Shown here: one piece after another, positions 17,169-26,787 of the stretch
How positions within the stretch are numbered: position 1 is the first letter of the stretch
Layout of the letters: each line of letters begins with the position of its first letter
NCBI GenBank assembly: GCA_018262855.1
Contig: JADFDO010000004.1
Span: 62,001 to 126,000 of the forward strand
Source of the DNA: Methanolinea sp.
GTDB taxonomy: Archaea > Halobacteriota > Methanomicrobia > Methanomicrobiales > Methanospirillaceae
Length of the DNA: 64,000 bases
Direction: 5' to 3'
Notes under the pieces: generated by a model
Told to the model about the DNA's origin: nothing
The model's input: the letters and a program-made list of their open reading frames with translations, nothing else
Databases searched by the model: none
Translations under genes and position numbers: made by a program

Positions 17169-17768
17169 ATGAACCCGCTTCGGATCATCCAAGCCCTTTT
17201 CCTTCTCACGATATTATTCCTCCCGGTCCTGGCAGGACACCCGATAGAGAACATCACCCTGATCCCCGGCGCCGATTCCCTCCCGGAGGGATTGCCAGTG
17301 AATCTCTCGGCGACGATCAGGATCATCCCTCCCGGCCCGACTACCACCTTTGTAGAATGGGACGAACTTGTTCTTTCGACTGAACTTGACAACTCGCACT
17401 GGGATATCGCTGCGATCGCGGATCAGCGCAGGGTCGCGGTCACCCCCGCTGAAGGTCAGGTTGTCAAAGTCCCCGGGTATCTCCTCTCCTACAGTCCCGA
17501 CAGGCAGGTATCCGTGAGCGTCAGTCTTGGGGGGACAGTGCCATCTGTGAAGGAGCCACGATCATTCGTCGTTCTCTCGGTCGACGAGCAGAATGACAGG
17601 GGTGTATCGGTCTATGGCTCTGCCGACAATGTTTCCCGGACCGCCATTCCATTCACATGGTCACAGCCATCCACCACGCCATCACCGACTCAGGCTGCCA
17701 TTTCGTCTGTCGCAGTTCTTGCTGCGCTATTGGGATTCTTTGTTCTTCTGTGGGGGAAAACGCACTGA
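17169..17768 (+). CDS. Secreted, C-terminally anchored hypothetical protein
   Basis: A 199-residue protein with a signal peptide (residues 1-22, ending VLAGHP). A beta-rich extracytoplasmic domain is followed by a Ser/Thr/Pro-rich stretch (STTPSPTQ near residue 170) and a C-terminal membrane helix (VAVLAALLGFFVLLW). This layout is that of a surface protein anchored by its C-terminus with a glycosylatable linker. The family is not recognised. No ribosome site precedes the ATG, and the TATA-like element about 30 bases upstream suggests a leaderless transcript. It diverges from the COG1361/ABC operon. Confidence 0.6.
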   Translation: MNPLRIIQALFLLTILFLPVLAGHPIENITLIPGADSLPEGLPVNLSATIRIIPPGPTTTFVEWDELVLSTELDNSHWDIAAIADQRRVAVTPAEGQVVKVPGYLLSYSPDRQVSVSVSLGGTVPSVKEPRSFVVLSVDEQNDRGVSVYGSADNVSRTAIPFTWSQPSTTPSPTQAAISSVAVLAALLGFFVLLWGKTH

Positions 17769-17825
17769 AGACGTGGAACCAGGTCAACAAGGACCTTTAT
17801 TATGAGGTTGCCGGCCAGTTCCGGA

Positions 17826-18089
17826 TCACTCCCACGAATATTCGAGAGAACTCCTCAGTGCAGAATAGACCAGGTACATCCAGACGATCAGGCTCAACCC
17901 GAGGGCGAAGGCGAGGATGTACGCCCCTGGCCCGAGGCCGCACCTGAATGCACCGCCTGACCATGCTTCAATCTGTGAACAGGTCGCAGGATAGGTGATA
18001 AAAAGGAACAACAGCGTAAAAAGGGATATTCCCATACCAAGAAAAACGATCGGCAGGTATCGCAGCGGTAGGAATGTCCCCATTTTCAT
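17826..18089 (-). CDS. Small two-helix membrane protein
   Basis: An 87-residue protein with two strongly hydrophobic segments (about 10-33 and 54-78) separated by a loop carrying two cysteines (TCSQIEAWSGGAFRC). The family is unknown. It sits alone on the minus strand, convergent with the anchored protein gene at 17169. Coding potential is supported by the clean two-helix pattern and an ATG with an AT-rich upstream region. Confidence 0.5.
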   Translation of the reverse strand: MKMGTFLPLRYLPIVFLGMGISLFTLLFLFITYPATCSQIEAWSGGAFRCGLGPGAYILAFALGLSLIVWMYLVYSALRSSLEYSWE

Positions 18090-18182
18090 GATTTTACTGT
18101 GAGAATTTGTCTTTTCCCAAAATAAAGTGATATCCTGCAGAATAAATAGTTATGGAGAGAGAATGGGAAAAATCCCAGGGCC

Positions 18183-18371
18183 TCACGCAGTTGCGGAGCC
18201 TCTTCCTCGTCCTTTGACGAGCCCGTACTCGATCTCGTAGAAACAGCCGGGCACCGAGATGAAATACCGCATCTTTCTCTCTTCCTCTGCCTCTGTAATC
18301 TGCCGGAGAAGAGATGCCTGCTCATCCGGCGTGTGGTTGAATGTCACCCAACGCCTCGTCTCATCACTCAT
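18183..18371 (-). CDS. Small hypothetical protein
   Basis: A 62-residue protein beginning MSDETRRWVTFNHTPDE, with a helical middle (EEERKMRY) and an ending rich in glycine and arginine. The open frame continues up to 18725, but the upstream part looks non-coding in composition. The region after the ATG at 18371 reads like a compact conserved archaeal protein. The purine stretch upstream (ggaag) is very close to the start, so the start is uncertain. Function unknown. Confidence 0.45.
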   Translation of the reverse strand: MSDETRRWVTFNHTPDEQASLLRQITEAEEERKMRYFISVPGCFYEIEYGLVKGRGRGSATA

Positions 18372-18774
18372 CTTCCAGGCTCTTGCAGAGACCGACCCTG
18401 CCGTAAACGTTTCCGGATTGCTTCTGGCCTCCTGGACCGAAAATCTGCTGGCAGTCTCCCCGGATTCGGTGTTGGCGCATGAATCAGGATGGGGGCTGCC
18501 ACTTATTCTCTCTGCCTCGTTCCACCTCGTGGGAGTTTGCCATTCCTGCCGTTCCTTGCGGGATCCGATGCCTTTGAACGGGCGAATCTCCCGGGTTGTT
18601 GGAATTTTTTTTGGACATGATATGATTCCTGTGCCGGGACGTCTCCCGGCATGGGGTTGTATCTGGAACAATGATTGAAATGGGAGAACCGCGGTTCGTG
18701 AAAGGGAAATTGGATCCCTGGACACATCTCAAGCTTATTATTAGGGAAAACCTAACTAACTACAGGAAGAGGAC
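18372..18774. other. Intergenic region upstream of the MarR/Lon operon
   Basis: Several overlapping minus-strand frames exist here, but none has a recognisable product or ribosome site. The right end holds the promoter and likely operator of the marR-lon operon, listed separately. Confidence 0.4.
18741..18755 (+). promoter_or_regulatory. Likely MarR operator (TTAGG-N5-CCTAA)
   Basis: TTAGG and CCTAA are perfect inverted 5-bp arms around gaaaa, placed 20 bases before the MarR start codon. The AT-rich sequence just upstream (cttattatta) is the only TATA candidate. A dimeric winged-helix regulator bound here would block transcription start, so autoregulation of marR and lon is likely (inference). 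Confidence 0.5.
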
Positions 18775-19194
18775 ATGGCAGAAAAGTTGGATCGACTCCT
18801 GATCAGCCTGGACCAGCTGATCCGGATTAGAAACGAGACATCCCACGCCATCCTCTCTGAATGCGGGGTCCCGGATATCACGGTGAAACAGATCACGTAC
18901 TTAAAGACAATCGACGAACAGGGCGAGGTCACATTCACCCGCCTTGCAGAGATAACCAGGAACTCGAAACCCACGATCACCGAGCTGATCAACAGGTTCG
19001 AGAACATGGAATGCGTGTACCGGGAACGCTGCCCCCATGACGGAAGAGTCCTGTATATCCGCCTCACTGACAAGGGCAGGAGGATAGCCCGGGCTGATAA
19101 TTACGCCCTCTCCAGGCTGATCGAACGAATGATGGAGACCCTTGACGAGGACGATATTGACGTTCTTGTCACGCTGCTCAGGAAGGTCTGGTGA
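18775..19194 (+). CDS. MarR-family transcriptional regulator
   Basis: A 139-residue winged-helix regulator. N-terminal helices (about 5-40) are followed by the helix-turn-helix VTFTRLAEITRNSKPTITEL (about 52-72). The wing is ERCPHDGRVLYIRLTDKG (about 83-100), and C-terminal dimer helices follow. MarR proteins usually repress their own operon and release DNA on binding a ligand or on oxidation. Here two cysteines (Cys in SECG and in RERCP) could act in sensing, but this is unproven. A GAAGAGG ribosome site precedes the ATG. Its stop lies 59 bases before the Lon start, so the two are likely co-transcribed and regulation of the protease is implied. Confidence 0.9.
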   Translation: MAEKLDRLLISLDQLIRIRNETSHAILSECGVPDITVKQITYLKTIDEQGEVTFTRLAEITRNSKPTITELINRFENMECVYRERCPHDGRVLYIRLTDKGRRIARADNYALSRLIERMMETLDEDDIDVLVTLLRKVW

Positions 19195-19253
19195 TCCCGG
19201 GAATTCCCGGGACGCCCCAATACCACCAACTCAAGAATACCAGGATTACAACA

Positions 19254-21635
19254 ATGTCCGAAACCGACACTGAAGGGAACCGACAGTTCCTCGTACTCCC
19301 ACTGAACGAGACCGTGGTCTTTCCAGGGATACGGACGAAGCTGAACGTCGACACACACTGCGGCGAATTGCTCGCGGCCGGGCTCGAACGAGGCGAACAT
19401 GCCCATGCACTCACACTGGCATCGCGAAGTGAAACAGAGACCACCAGGGAATCGCTGTATACCGTAGGATGCCTCGTAGAGGTGACCGCGGCAGAGCCTT
19501 GCGATCAGGGGTACATCGTCGACGCCGTAGCATACCAGCGGGCAGCGATCACGGCACTTGACGAGAGAGACGGGAAATTCTTTGCCACCTGTACGCACCT
19601 CCGGGATGAACGAAATCTTGACGATGCGACACGGCAGGAACTCCTCGCCGCGATCAAACAGTCCATCCATGAGATCAGCAGCCACTTCCAGGGATCCGGC
19701 CGCTTCACCCAGCCGATCGACGCAATGGACTCGATCGACCATGTCATAGGCTATGTCATGATGTTTGCCCCGGTTCCTGTTGCAGAGAAACAGGCTGTGC
19801 TCGAGACGGTTTCAGAAGAGCAGCGAGGGGAGCGCTTCCTCGAGATCCTTGATCATGTTCGGGAGAATATCAGGTTCAGGATCGAGATGGCCCAGAAAGT
19901 CTCCGAGAAGGTGCACAGGTCAAACAGGGAGGCTATGCTCCGCCAGCAGTTGAAGATCATCCAGGAAGAACTCGACGAAGAGGATGAACAGGGTCAAGGG
20001 GACCGGGGATACCGGGAACGGATCGAGCAGTCCGGTATGCCCGAAGAGGTCCGGAAGAAGGCCCTGGCAGACGCTCGGAAGCTCGAGACAGGCGGCAGCC
20101 AGAACCACGAGAGCCCCATGATCCGGAATTACCTGGACACCCTGCTCGAACTGCCCTGGGTGACCACCGAAAAGTCTGGTATTGATATTGCCGCAGCCCG
20201 TAAAATCCTTGACGCCAACCATACGGGCCTTGAAAAAGTCAAGGAGCGGATCATCCAGCACCTCGCGGTCATGAAGCTGAAACAGGAGAAGCAGGGCTCG
20301 ATCCTTCTCTTCGCCGGCCCGCCCGGGACCGGCAAGACGAGCCTTGGGAAGAGCATTGCCGATGCCCTTGGCCGGAAATACGTGAGGATAAGCCTCGGGG
20401 GAATCCGTGACGAGGCGGAGATACGGGGTCACCGGAGGACGTATATCGGGGCTCTCCCGGGGAGGATCATACAAGGCATCCGGAGGGCAGGGGCCAAGAA
20501 CCCGGTCTTCATCCTTGACGAGATCGACAAGCTCTCGTATTCACATATGGGCGATCCGGCGAGCGCTCTCCTTGAAGTCCTGGATCCCGAACAGAATGCC
20601 ACGTTCTCGGATCACTACCTGGAGGTCCCCTACGACCTCTCTGAAGTGCTGTTCATTGCGACTGCCAACACGCTCTCCACCATCCCTGCTCCCCTCCTCG
20701 ACCGGATGGAACTGATCGAGATCTCTGGATACACTGATAAGGAAAAGTTCTCGATTGCCCGGAATCATCTCCTTCCTGCAACACTCGAGGAGCATGGGCT
20801 GGATGCGGGCACCCTTATCCTCGATGACGATGCCCTCCGGGCAGTTATCGAGCGGTACACCCGCGAGGCCGGCGTCCGGTGGCTGAAGAAACAGCTTGCA
20901 CGGATTGCCCGTCACGTCTCCGAGAAGATTGTATCGGGCGATATCGACCTGCCATTCGTCGTCAGGCCAGAAATGCTTCCTACGATACTCGGAAAAGAGG
21001 TTGTCAGGCAGGAAGAGGCGAGAAAGGAGGCTGTGCCCGGCGTGGCGACAGGCCTTGCATGGACACCGGCCGGAGGCGATATTCTTTTCATTGAGGGCAC
21101 GTTCATGCCCGGGAAAGGAAAACTCACCCTGACCGGCCAGCTCGGGGAAGTCATGAAGGAGTCCGCGACCATCTCCATGAGCCTGGTCCGGTCGCGGCTG
21201 ATGCATACCATCACGAGCTTCGACTTCGTCACGACAGATGTGCATATCCACGTACCAACAGGCGCGACCCCCAAGGACGGCCCTTCTGCAGGGGTAACGC
21301 TGTGCGTGGCGCTGGCATCGCTGGTCACGGGAAGGGTAGTCGACCCAAAGACCGCCATGACCGGTGAGATCACGCTCTCCGGAGCCGTGTTTCCGGTTGG
21401 AGGGATCAAGGAAAAAGTACTTGCGGCTCATCGTGCGGGTATACGGAAGGTCATCCTCCCGAAGGAGAACGAACGCGATCTCGAGGATGTGCCGCGGGAT
21501 GTCCGGAGCGATCTGTCCTTTGTCATGGTTGAATCCATAGAGGAGGTGTTCAGGGAGACCCTCGGGATCGAGCTGCCGCCGGCAGCAGTCGCCCTCCAGA
21601 AAGGAGCCGGGGCACTTCCCCTGAGTCATGTCTGA
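19254..21635 (+). CDS. lon: ATP-dependent protease Lon, LonA type
   Basis: A 793-residue soluble Lon protease that degrades damaged and regulatory proteins. An N-terminal substrate-recognition domain (about 8-195, opening [13 protein letters not shown]) is followed by a coiled middle (about 200-290). The AAA+ domain has Walker A GPPGTGKT near residue 355, Walker [10 protein letters not shown] and a [19 protein letters not shown] sensor region. The proteolytic domain carries catalytic Ser in PKDGPSAG (about 678) and Lys in GGIKEKV (about 720). There are no membrane segments, so this is the bacterial LonA form rather than the membrane LonB usual in archaea, which suggests acquisition from bacteria. 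An in-frame GTG at 19191 overlaps marR, but the ATG at 19254 matches the family start. A T6 stop follows at 21654. Confidence 0.95.
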   Translation: MSETDTEGNRQFLVLPLNETVVFPGIRTKLNVDTHCGELLAAGLERGEHAHALTLASRSETETTRESLYTVGCLVEVTAAEPCDQGYIVDAVAYQRAAITALDERDGKFFATCTHLRDERNLDDATRQELLAAIKQSIHEISSHFQGSGRFTQPIDAMDSIDHVIGYVMMFAPVPVAEKQAVLETVSEEQRGERFLEILDHVRENIRFRIEMAQKVSEKVHRSNREAMLRQQLKIIQEELDEEDEQGQGDRGYRERIEQSGMPEEVRKKALADARKLETGGSQNHESPMIRNYLDTLLELPWVTTEKSGIDIAAARKILDANHTGLEKVKERIIQHLAVMKLKQEKQGSILLFAGPPGTGKTSLGKSIADALGRKYVRISLGGIRDEAEIRGHRRTYIGALPGRIIQGIRRAGAKNPVFILDEIDKLSYSHMGDPASALLEVLDPEQNATFSDHYLEVPYDLSEVLFIATANTLSTIPAPLLDRMELIEISGYTDKEKFSIARNHLLPATLEEHGLDAGTLILDDDALRAVIERYTREAGVRWLKKQLARIARHVSEKIVSGDIDLPFVVRPEMLPTILGKEVVRQEEARKEAVPGVATGLAWTPAGGDILFIEGTFMPGKGKLTLTGQLGEVMKESATISMSLVRSRLMHTITSFDFVTTDVHIHVPTGATPKDGPSAGVTLCVALASLVTGRVVDPKTAMTGEITLSGAVFPVGGIKEKVLAAHRAGIRKVILPKENERDLEDVPRDVRSDLSFVMVESIEEVFRETLGIELPPAAVALQKGAGALPLSHV

Positions 21636-21653
21636 AAGGCCTTCCCCTGCCAC

Positions 21654-21659
21654 TTTTTT
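21654..21659 (+). terminator. Oligo-T terminator after lon
   Basis: A T6 tract 18 bases past the lon stop codon is a likely transcription end for the marR-lon operon. Confidence 0.4.
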
Positions 21660-21716
21660 CCTGCGTACAATGACAGGATACTGAAATTTTCTGCAAAAAT
21701 TAAAGAAAAGAAGGTT

Positions 21717-21947
21717 TTAATAGCCGTTCCACAGGTTCATTGCAAGTGTGTAGCACTTCTGTGCTTCCATGAGGCGCCCCATCTTTTCAAGGGTCTCCCC
21801 CTTGTCATACAATGCATCTGCATCCTCGGGATCGATCCGGAGCGCACTGTCATATGCAGTAATAGCCTTGTCATACTGTCCCTGGAGATCCCGAAGGTTT
21901 CCGGCTTCAACAAACTCGTGTTCCCTTTGCAAATCTGTCATCAACAT
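21717..21947 (-). CDS. Small TPR-repeat protein
   Basis: A 76-residue protein made almost entirely of two tetratricopeptide repeats (GNLRDLQGQYDKAITAYDSA and the following ALYDKGETLEKMGRLMEAQK). Such small TPR proteins act as interaction scaffolds, and no partner can be named. The gene is convergent with lon. A second small TPR protein with a related repeat pattern is encoded at 62.4 kb. Confidence 0.75.
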   Translation of the reverse strand: MLMTDLQREHEFVEAGNLRDLQGQYDKAITAYDSALRIDPEDADALYDKGETLEKMGRLMEAQKCYTLAMNLWNGY

Positions 21948-22201
21948 TCTGTTTTCCCCCCAGTCACGTTCTGTGACTGAATCAGACTGTTGCTCACGCT
22001 ATAATAGTGATTTGCCCGGAAGGATGTGGGTCATCAATGCCTTGCATATGTGCATGGTGATGCTTCATGCAAAGCAAGAGAATGAATATTTTCAGTCCTC
22101 CTGGTAATCGGAAGCACAGGTGGAGAGATCACGAATCAAAGGTCACATCAAAAAAGTGCATAAACCCGGGCATCCCGGATGGAAGGACCAGCCCGCTGAT
22201 T

Positions 22202-22942
22202 CTAACCCTCCTGACCCTGTTTCCGTGCAACGAGAACCTTGAACCATTCATATTCGTTGACGGGGATAATATCGACATGCGCAAATCCTGCATCCTTACA
22301 GAGTGCTGCCCACCGGTCAAACCCGATGCAGTATTCTCCATCATTGAGGATATGCTTCTTCCCGTTGTCGTACATCCGCTCAAATGCCTGGACACCTCCC
22401 TCCCTCATAGCGAGCTCAAGTTCGCTGGTGAGATACTTCAGGATCCTCGCGAGGCGTACCGGGTCATCGTGCGATCCTGTGGTATCCATGTCGATCTCGC
22501 CGAGCACGAACCGCCCGCCCTCTTTCAGGAGATCGAATATCCTCCGTATCACCGGCTCTTTTTCTTTCACATGGTGCAGCGAGACCGTCGCGGCGATGAT
22601 ATCGAACTCGCGGGGCGGGAACCCCATCTCCTCTGCCGGCATCTGATAGGATTGGACGTGCAAAGAGAGATGGTACTTCTCAATCTTTTCCCGGAAGAGA
22701 GCAAGCATCTGCGCCGAGCTGTCGATTGCCGTGACTGTGCATTCCGAGGCATTAAGAAATCTGAGGGAGAGGAGTCCTGTTCCGCACCCGATATCGAGGA
22801 CCCTGTCATTGTTCCTTACTCCCGACGCTCTCACGACAAGGTCGAGCATTGCATGATGTCTCCCGAGTTTTCCGAGCGTGCTGTCGTATTCGTTTGCCCA
22901 GTCCTGAAACCATTCACGGGTATTCCTTGTAAGCGGGTCCAT
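22202..22942 (-). CDS. Class I SAM-dependent methyltransferase
   Basis: A 246-residue methyltransferase with motif I VLDIGCGTGLLSLRF near residue 48 and an acidic residue in motif II (VTAIDSS). Motif III/IV is EFDIIAATVSLHHV, and a post-motif stretch reads LKEGGRFVLGEID. The organisation is that of UbiE/MenG-like small-molecule methyltransferases; the substrate is unknown. The ATG at 22942 has an AT-rich upstream region and no ribosome site, so the transcript may be leaderless. It lies on the same strand as the geranylgeranyl-reductase-like gene, 125 bases downstream of it, so the two might act on related lipids or cofactors (inference). Confidence 0.88.
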   Translation of the reverse strand: MDPLTRNTREWFQDWANEYDSTLGKLGRHHAMLDLVVRASGVRNNDRVLDIGCGTGLLSLRFLNASECTVTAIDSSAQMLALFREKIEKYHLSLHVQSYQMPAEEMGFPPREFDIIAATVSLHHVKEKEPVIRRIFDLLKEGGRFVLGEIDMDTTGSHDDPVRLARILKYLTSELELAMREGGVQAFERMYDNGKKHILNDGEYCIGFDRWAALCKDAGFAHVDIIPVNEYEWFKVLVARKQGQEG

Positions 22943-23067
22943 CGTTATTCGCTATTATATTGGAACCCGTGGTAATTATGATAGGAGATACTACCGATCC
23001 CTTTCAATGCCACGCGGTGCTGAATCACAGGTATTGCCCGAATCCCGGAGATCTGGACTCCCCCTCT

Positions 23068-24126
23068 TCAGGTGTCTTCTCCCTCAATCCACCGTGTCAG
23101 GCTTCCAATCCGCCTGAATGCTTCCTGGATCGGGAGCCTGACCCCCGATCTCCGGGCATTCCTGTAGAACCGCCAGCGATCTCGGAGCCGGGGTCCGGCT
23201 TTTTGGCCTCCTGCAATGAGATAGTCCAGGGTCTCCCGTTCTTTTTTCATCCATGCAAACCGCGAGAGGACGCGTGAGGTATAGAGGGCAACATCCGGCC
23301 ATGAATCGGCAAGCATCTCTGCACATTCCAGGGAGTAGATGATCCCTTCGCCTGTAAACGGTGAGACGGTCCCGATCGATTCCCCTACACCAACGATCTG
23401 TTGCGATCTCCCATCACCCCTTCTCATGACTTTTGTAAAGGGCTGGGAATGGAACGGAGATGACACCCGGATTTCACCGGAACATCTGCAGGCATGGGTG
23501 AGAGCATTGTTCACGGAAAGATCACTGAAGAACTTTTCAAGCACTTCTTCGTACCGGTCAAAGACCAGCCCCCCAGCGCCGATGTGGTACTGGTTCTGGC
23601 CGAGGGGGAAGACCCAGATGTAGCCCAGACCTGGGATCTGGTTTCCGAAGACTCCCGCTCCCGGTCTGTTCTCTTTGACAGGCTCGATTGTCACACGGTG
23701 CTGGAGTGTCGGCAGCAAAAGATCCGAAGTGCACGGGGGGAGCAGGCTCCGTGCTATCCCGGTCGCATCCACGACAATATCGTACGCTTCGGTATCTTCT
23801 TTTGTGAATCTCTGTGGCACGACGGTAAGACTGGCCCGGAGGTCGCTTATGAGTGATGGCTTGTCGATCGTGCAGAGGCCGGTGGCCGCAACCATCCCGT
23901 CGAACTGCATGGTCTCCATGGACGAGAGGAGATAATCGTTGAGGTCAAGCCCTGCACGGGCAAGATATCCCCCTATTCCCGACTGGGCACCCCACCCGCA
24001 GGAGCGGAACTTACACGCGGTATCATGGTCCCCTTCCTCGTAGACCTCTGGATGGATTCCCTTCCCTTCGAGAAGACGTCCCAGGTAACTCCCGGCAATC
24101 CCGGCACCAACTATTGCAATTTTCAA
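23068..24126 (-). CDS. Geranylgeranyl-reductase-family FAD-dependent oxidoreductase
   Basis: A 352-residue flavoprotein whose N-terminus is the FAD-binding motif IVGAGIAGSYLGRLLEGKG. A second FAD contact appears as VVDATGIARS near residue 115, and the family motif GESIGTVSPFTGEGI near residue 250. These mark the digeranylgeranylglycerophospholipid reductase/FixC-like family, which saturates isoprenoid chains of archaeal lipids or reduces related prenyl groups. It is shorter than the typical DGGGPL reductase (about 390-400 residues) and is probably a paralogue. A conserved-looking CKFRSCGWG stretch near residue 38 contains two cysteines. It lies upstream of a methyltransferase on the same strand. 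Confidence 0.85.
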   Translation of the reverse strand: MKIAIVGAGIAGSYLGRLLEGKGIHPEVYEEGDHDTACKFRSCGWGAQSGIGGYLARAGLDLNDYLLSSMETMQFDGMVAATGLCTIDKPSLISDLRASLTVVPQRFTKEDTEAYDIVVDATGIARSLLPPCTSDLLLPTLQHRVTIEPVKENRPGAGVFGNQIPGLGYIWVFPLGQNQYHIGAGGLVFDRYEEVLEKFFSDLSVNNALTHACRCSGEIRVSSPFHSQPFTKVMRRGDGRSQQIVGVGESIGTVSPFTGEGIIYSLECAEMLADSWPDVALYTSRVLSRFAWMKKERETLDYLIAGGQKAGPRLRDRWRFYRNARRSGVRLPIQEAFRRIGSLTRWIEGEDT

Positions 24127-24315
24127 CGTGATTCCCCCGGCGACCGGGAACTCATTTCAGAGGAGGATGGCATCAATGAAGGATCTTCCTGGTTCAAAGA
24201 GCATCAACCTGTTGAAGTGTTTTTCGGGAATGAAAAGAGCAGACCACAAGGAAATGATTCCCGCCTCGTTTCATTCTCCTGAACGGGGTTCATATACCAC
24301 TTCAGTTCATAATTC

Positions 24316-24714
24316 ATGTTGATGACATCCTCCGATCCCCTTCAGGTGTCCCCGCAGACCCAACTGATCCCGGGAATTGTCGCATGCCTTGCAGTGCTTG
24401 CGGTATGCCTTGTTACTTCAGGGTGCGTAGCAGGCATCGGAGGGGGAGGTGTGTCAAAAGGATGTGCGGTCACGGTCGTGAAGAGTTCTGAAGACGAACT
24501 ATTCCTCACCTGGCAGGGGGGTGTGGAGTTGCCGGACGTCGAGCAGTATACCATTCTCATAAATGACCAGAAGGTACTGGCAAGAACCCATACGCCCCGC
24601 ATCGGGGAGACCGAGACGATTCCCGTCACCTCAACGGATTCCCGGGTTACAGTGGTCGTCACCTACCTTGATGGCAGGATAGAGACGATCTACAACGGTA
24701 TCCCCAAATCCTGA
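24316..24714 (+). CDS. Predicted lipoprotein
   Basis: A 132-residue exported protein. The hydrophobic signal region (IVACLAVLAVCLV) ends in a lipobox-like TSGC, followed by a glycine-rich linker (GIGGGG). That suggests lipid anchoring at the cysteine near residue 37. The remaining 90 residues are a beta-rich domain resembling an Ig/Fn3 fold (DVEQYTILINDQKV, then VTVVVTYLDGR), with no recognised family. ATG codons at 24316 and 24322 are both possible starts. It is divergent from the flavoprotein gene. Confidence 0.6.
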   Translation: MLMTSSDPLQVSPQTQLIPGIVACLAVLAVCLVTSGCVAGIGGGGVSKGCAVTVVKSSEDELFLTWQGGVELPDVEQYTILINDQKVLARTHTPRIGETETIPVTSTDSRVTVVVTYLDGRIETIYNGIPKS

Positions 24715-24951
24715 ATTCCCAGGGTTTATCGTGGATCCGGTTCGAACCCGGGTCATTTTTGTGAACCTGCCAGGATCTTCTCCCTCTGGATCTTTCCTGG
24801 AACGAAAGACTGTTTCGGTACGTCTAAAAAATGAAAAATCGCCCTTATTCCATAGAAAAAATGGATTCGTTGGTTTCTTACAATGCCCCCTTCGAGAGGA
24901 GAACCGTATCCTATCCCATGCGAAAAATGGGAGCAAATCCCCTGGCCGCAA

Positions 24952-26787
24952 TCATCCGACCTGGATGATATCCTCTTTGACCGTGGTGTTACTCACCATT
25001 CTCCTGTCCTGGATCTTCCACACCGTGAGCGTGACTGAATAGACTCCGGCTTTTTTGTAGGTGTGGGTGGGATTGGCGGTCCGTGAAATTCCTCCGTCAC
25101 CGAACCTGTAGAGGTACCTGATGGGGCCTCCTGAGGACGCATCCGTGAACCTCACGGAGAGCGGTGCGGCACCAATCGTCGGCGACGCGGTAAAGTCAGC
25201 GACGAGGGGGACGCCGGTTCCCTTCGTGACCATGATTGTCTTTGCCACGCTGTCTTTCTCCATCCTCTTTGTGATGGGATTGACCTTCCCCACCGTCAGG
25301 GTGACGGTAAACTCTCCTGCCTTCCGGTAGGTGTGCGAGGGGTTTGCACCCACTCCCCTGGATCCGTCACCAAAGTCGTACAGGAAAAGGACCGGGTTCC
25401 CTTTCGACTGGTCTGTGAATTTTACTGTCAGCGGTGCAGATCCCGTCATTGGTTCCGCCCTGAAGTTCGCAGAAAGCCCTTCCGTTCCACTGAGTTTCAA
25501 CACCCAGTAATCCAGTCCGCCGTGGTTCCCGGTGACATCTCCATCAGTGGACGAGGAGTCGCCGACCAGGAAAAACTGACCTTCTCCGGAAGGGTCTGGC
25601 TTGATGGTCTGCCCCCGGTCAAGTCCAGACCCTCCAAAGCACTTCTCCCAGAGGATCGAACCTGTCTTATCGAACTCGACTGCCCAGAAGTCACCGTTCC
25701 CCGCATTTTCACTGACATCTCCATCGGTCGAATAGGAGACGCCGAGAGCCACATAGTTACCATTTTCGGTCATTTCGAGGTCATAGGCATGATCGTAGTC
25801 CGACCCTCCAAAGCACTTCTGTGCAAGAAGGTTCCCGTCAGGGGCAACCAATGCCCACCAGTAATCGAATGAACCGTGGTTCCCGGAAACATCCCCGTCA
25901 TTGGAGTTGGTAAATCCCATCACCGCAAAATTTCCGTCAGGAGTGACAAAGATCTCCCGGCCTTCGTCGTGGAGACTTCCCCCGAGGCACTTCTGCCAGA
26001 GGAGGTTTCCTGAAGCATCAAGCCGGAATAACCACGCATCGTAGAACCCGTGGTTTCCGCTGACATCGCCGTTGTTTGAGTTTGTATACCCTACAGCAAG
26101 GTAGCCTCCACCAGGAAGAGCGAGGATATTATCGCCGAAATCATCCCCCGATCCGCCGAGCAACCTCTCCCATGTGATGTTTGTCTGCGAATCTGTCTTC
26201 ACCACCAGGACATCGTAGCCGCCATGATACGCTGGATCTCCCGGGATGGAGTACGACTGTCCAATCATTATCATGCCTCCATCAGGGGTCTCTTTGCCAT
26301 CCATGGCAAAACTGCCGCTTCTACCCGGATAACACCCTTTCCAGAGGATGGTTCCCTGCTCGTTGATCTGCATGTTCCATATCGCGATGCCATCATGGTT
26401 GTCAGAGAAATCACCGTCATGTGACCAGGTGTAGCCCGAGAGCAGCAGGGTGCCATCACTCAGCCGCTCGATACAGGTCACATGATCGTCATTCGATCCC
26501 CCGATGGTCTTGACCCAATCCTTCTCCCCGGAAGCATCGAGTTTTGCGATCCAGACATCGATCATCCCATACGAGATTGTGATATCCCCGTCTATCGAAG
26601 TCGTGTCCCCCACGGCAACGTAACCCCCGTCATTCGTGGGCTGAAGAGATTTTGCATAATCCTCACCAGAGCCGCCGAAAGATCTCTCCCATCCGATCCC
26701 GGGACTTGCTGCAAGTGCCGGGACTGCTGCCAGGCAGAACACAATGAGAAGTGCAGCAATCCCCGCACCCATGGAATTCCTCATCAT
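24952..26787 (-). CDS. Secreted beta-propeller-like repeat protein with two PKD domains
   Basis: A 611-residue exported protein with a signal peptide (residues 1-26, ending ALAASPG). About seven repeats of roughly 58 residues follow up to residue 435. Each contains variants of GGSGDD, a GGYLAVGYTNSNDGDVSGNHG motif and DYWVLKLDASGNLLWQK, consistent with a beta-propeller. Two PKD domains follow (YDFGDG near residue 465 and YRFGDG near residue 560). The repeats resemble those of large secreted proteins of bacteria and methanogens. The start overlaps the stop of the GH81-like gene by four bases, so the two are co-translated and may act together at the cell surface. Confidence 0.82.
   Translation of the reverse strand: MMRNSMGAGIAALLIVFCLAAVPALAASPGIGWERSFGGSGEDYAKSLQPTNDGGYVAVGDTTSIDGDITISYGMIDVWIAKLDASGEKDWVKTIGGSNDDHVTCIERLSDGTLLLSGYTWSHDGDFSDNHDGIAIWNMQINEQGTILWKGCYPGRSGSFAMDGKETPDGGMIMIGQSYSIPGDPAYHGGYDVLVVKTDSQTNITWERLLGGSGDDFGDNILALPGGGYLAVGYTNSNNGDVSGNHGFYDAWLFRLDASGNLLWQKCLGGSLHDEGREIFVTPDGNFAVMGFTNSNDGDVSGNHGSFDYWWALVAPDGNLLAQKCFGGSDYDHAYDLEMTENGNYVALGVSYSTDGDVSENAGNGDFWAVEFDKTGSILWEKCFGGSGLDRGQTIKPDPSGEGQFFLVGDSSSTDGDVTGNHGGLDYWVLKLSGTEGLSANFRAEPMTGSAPLTVKFTDQSKGNPVLFLYDFGDGSRGVGANPSHTYRKAGEFTVTLTVGKVNPITKRMEKDSVAKTIMVTKGTGVPLVADFTASPTIGAAPLSVRFTDASSGGPIRYLYRFGDGGISRTANPTHTYKKAGVYSVTLTVWKIQDRRMVSNTTVKEDIIQVG

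Noticed and set aside
18503-18732. Several overlapping minus-strand frames upstream of marR
   Set aside because: No ribosome sites, no hydrophobic pattern and no recognisable domain; only the short 62-residue protein at 18183-18371 looks real.
24725-24760. A GGTTCGAACC stretch resembling the T-loop of a tRNA
   Set aside because: No acceptor, D or anticodon stems can be formed around it on either strand, and it directly follows a protein gene.
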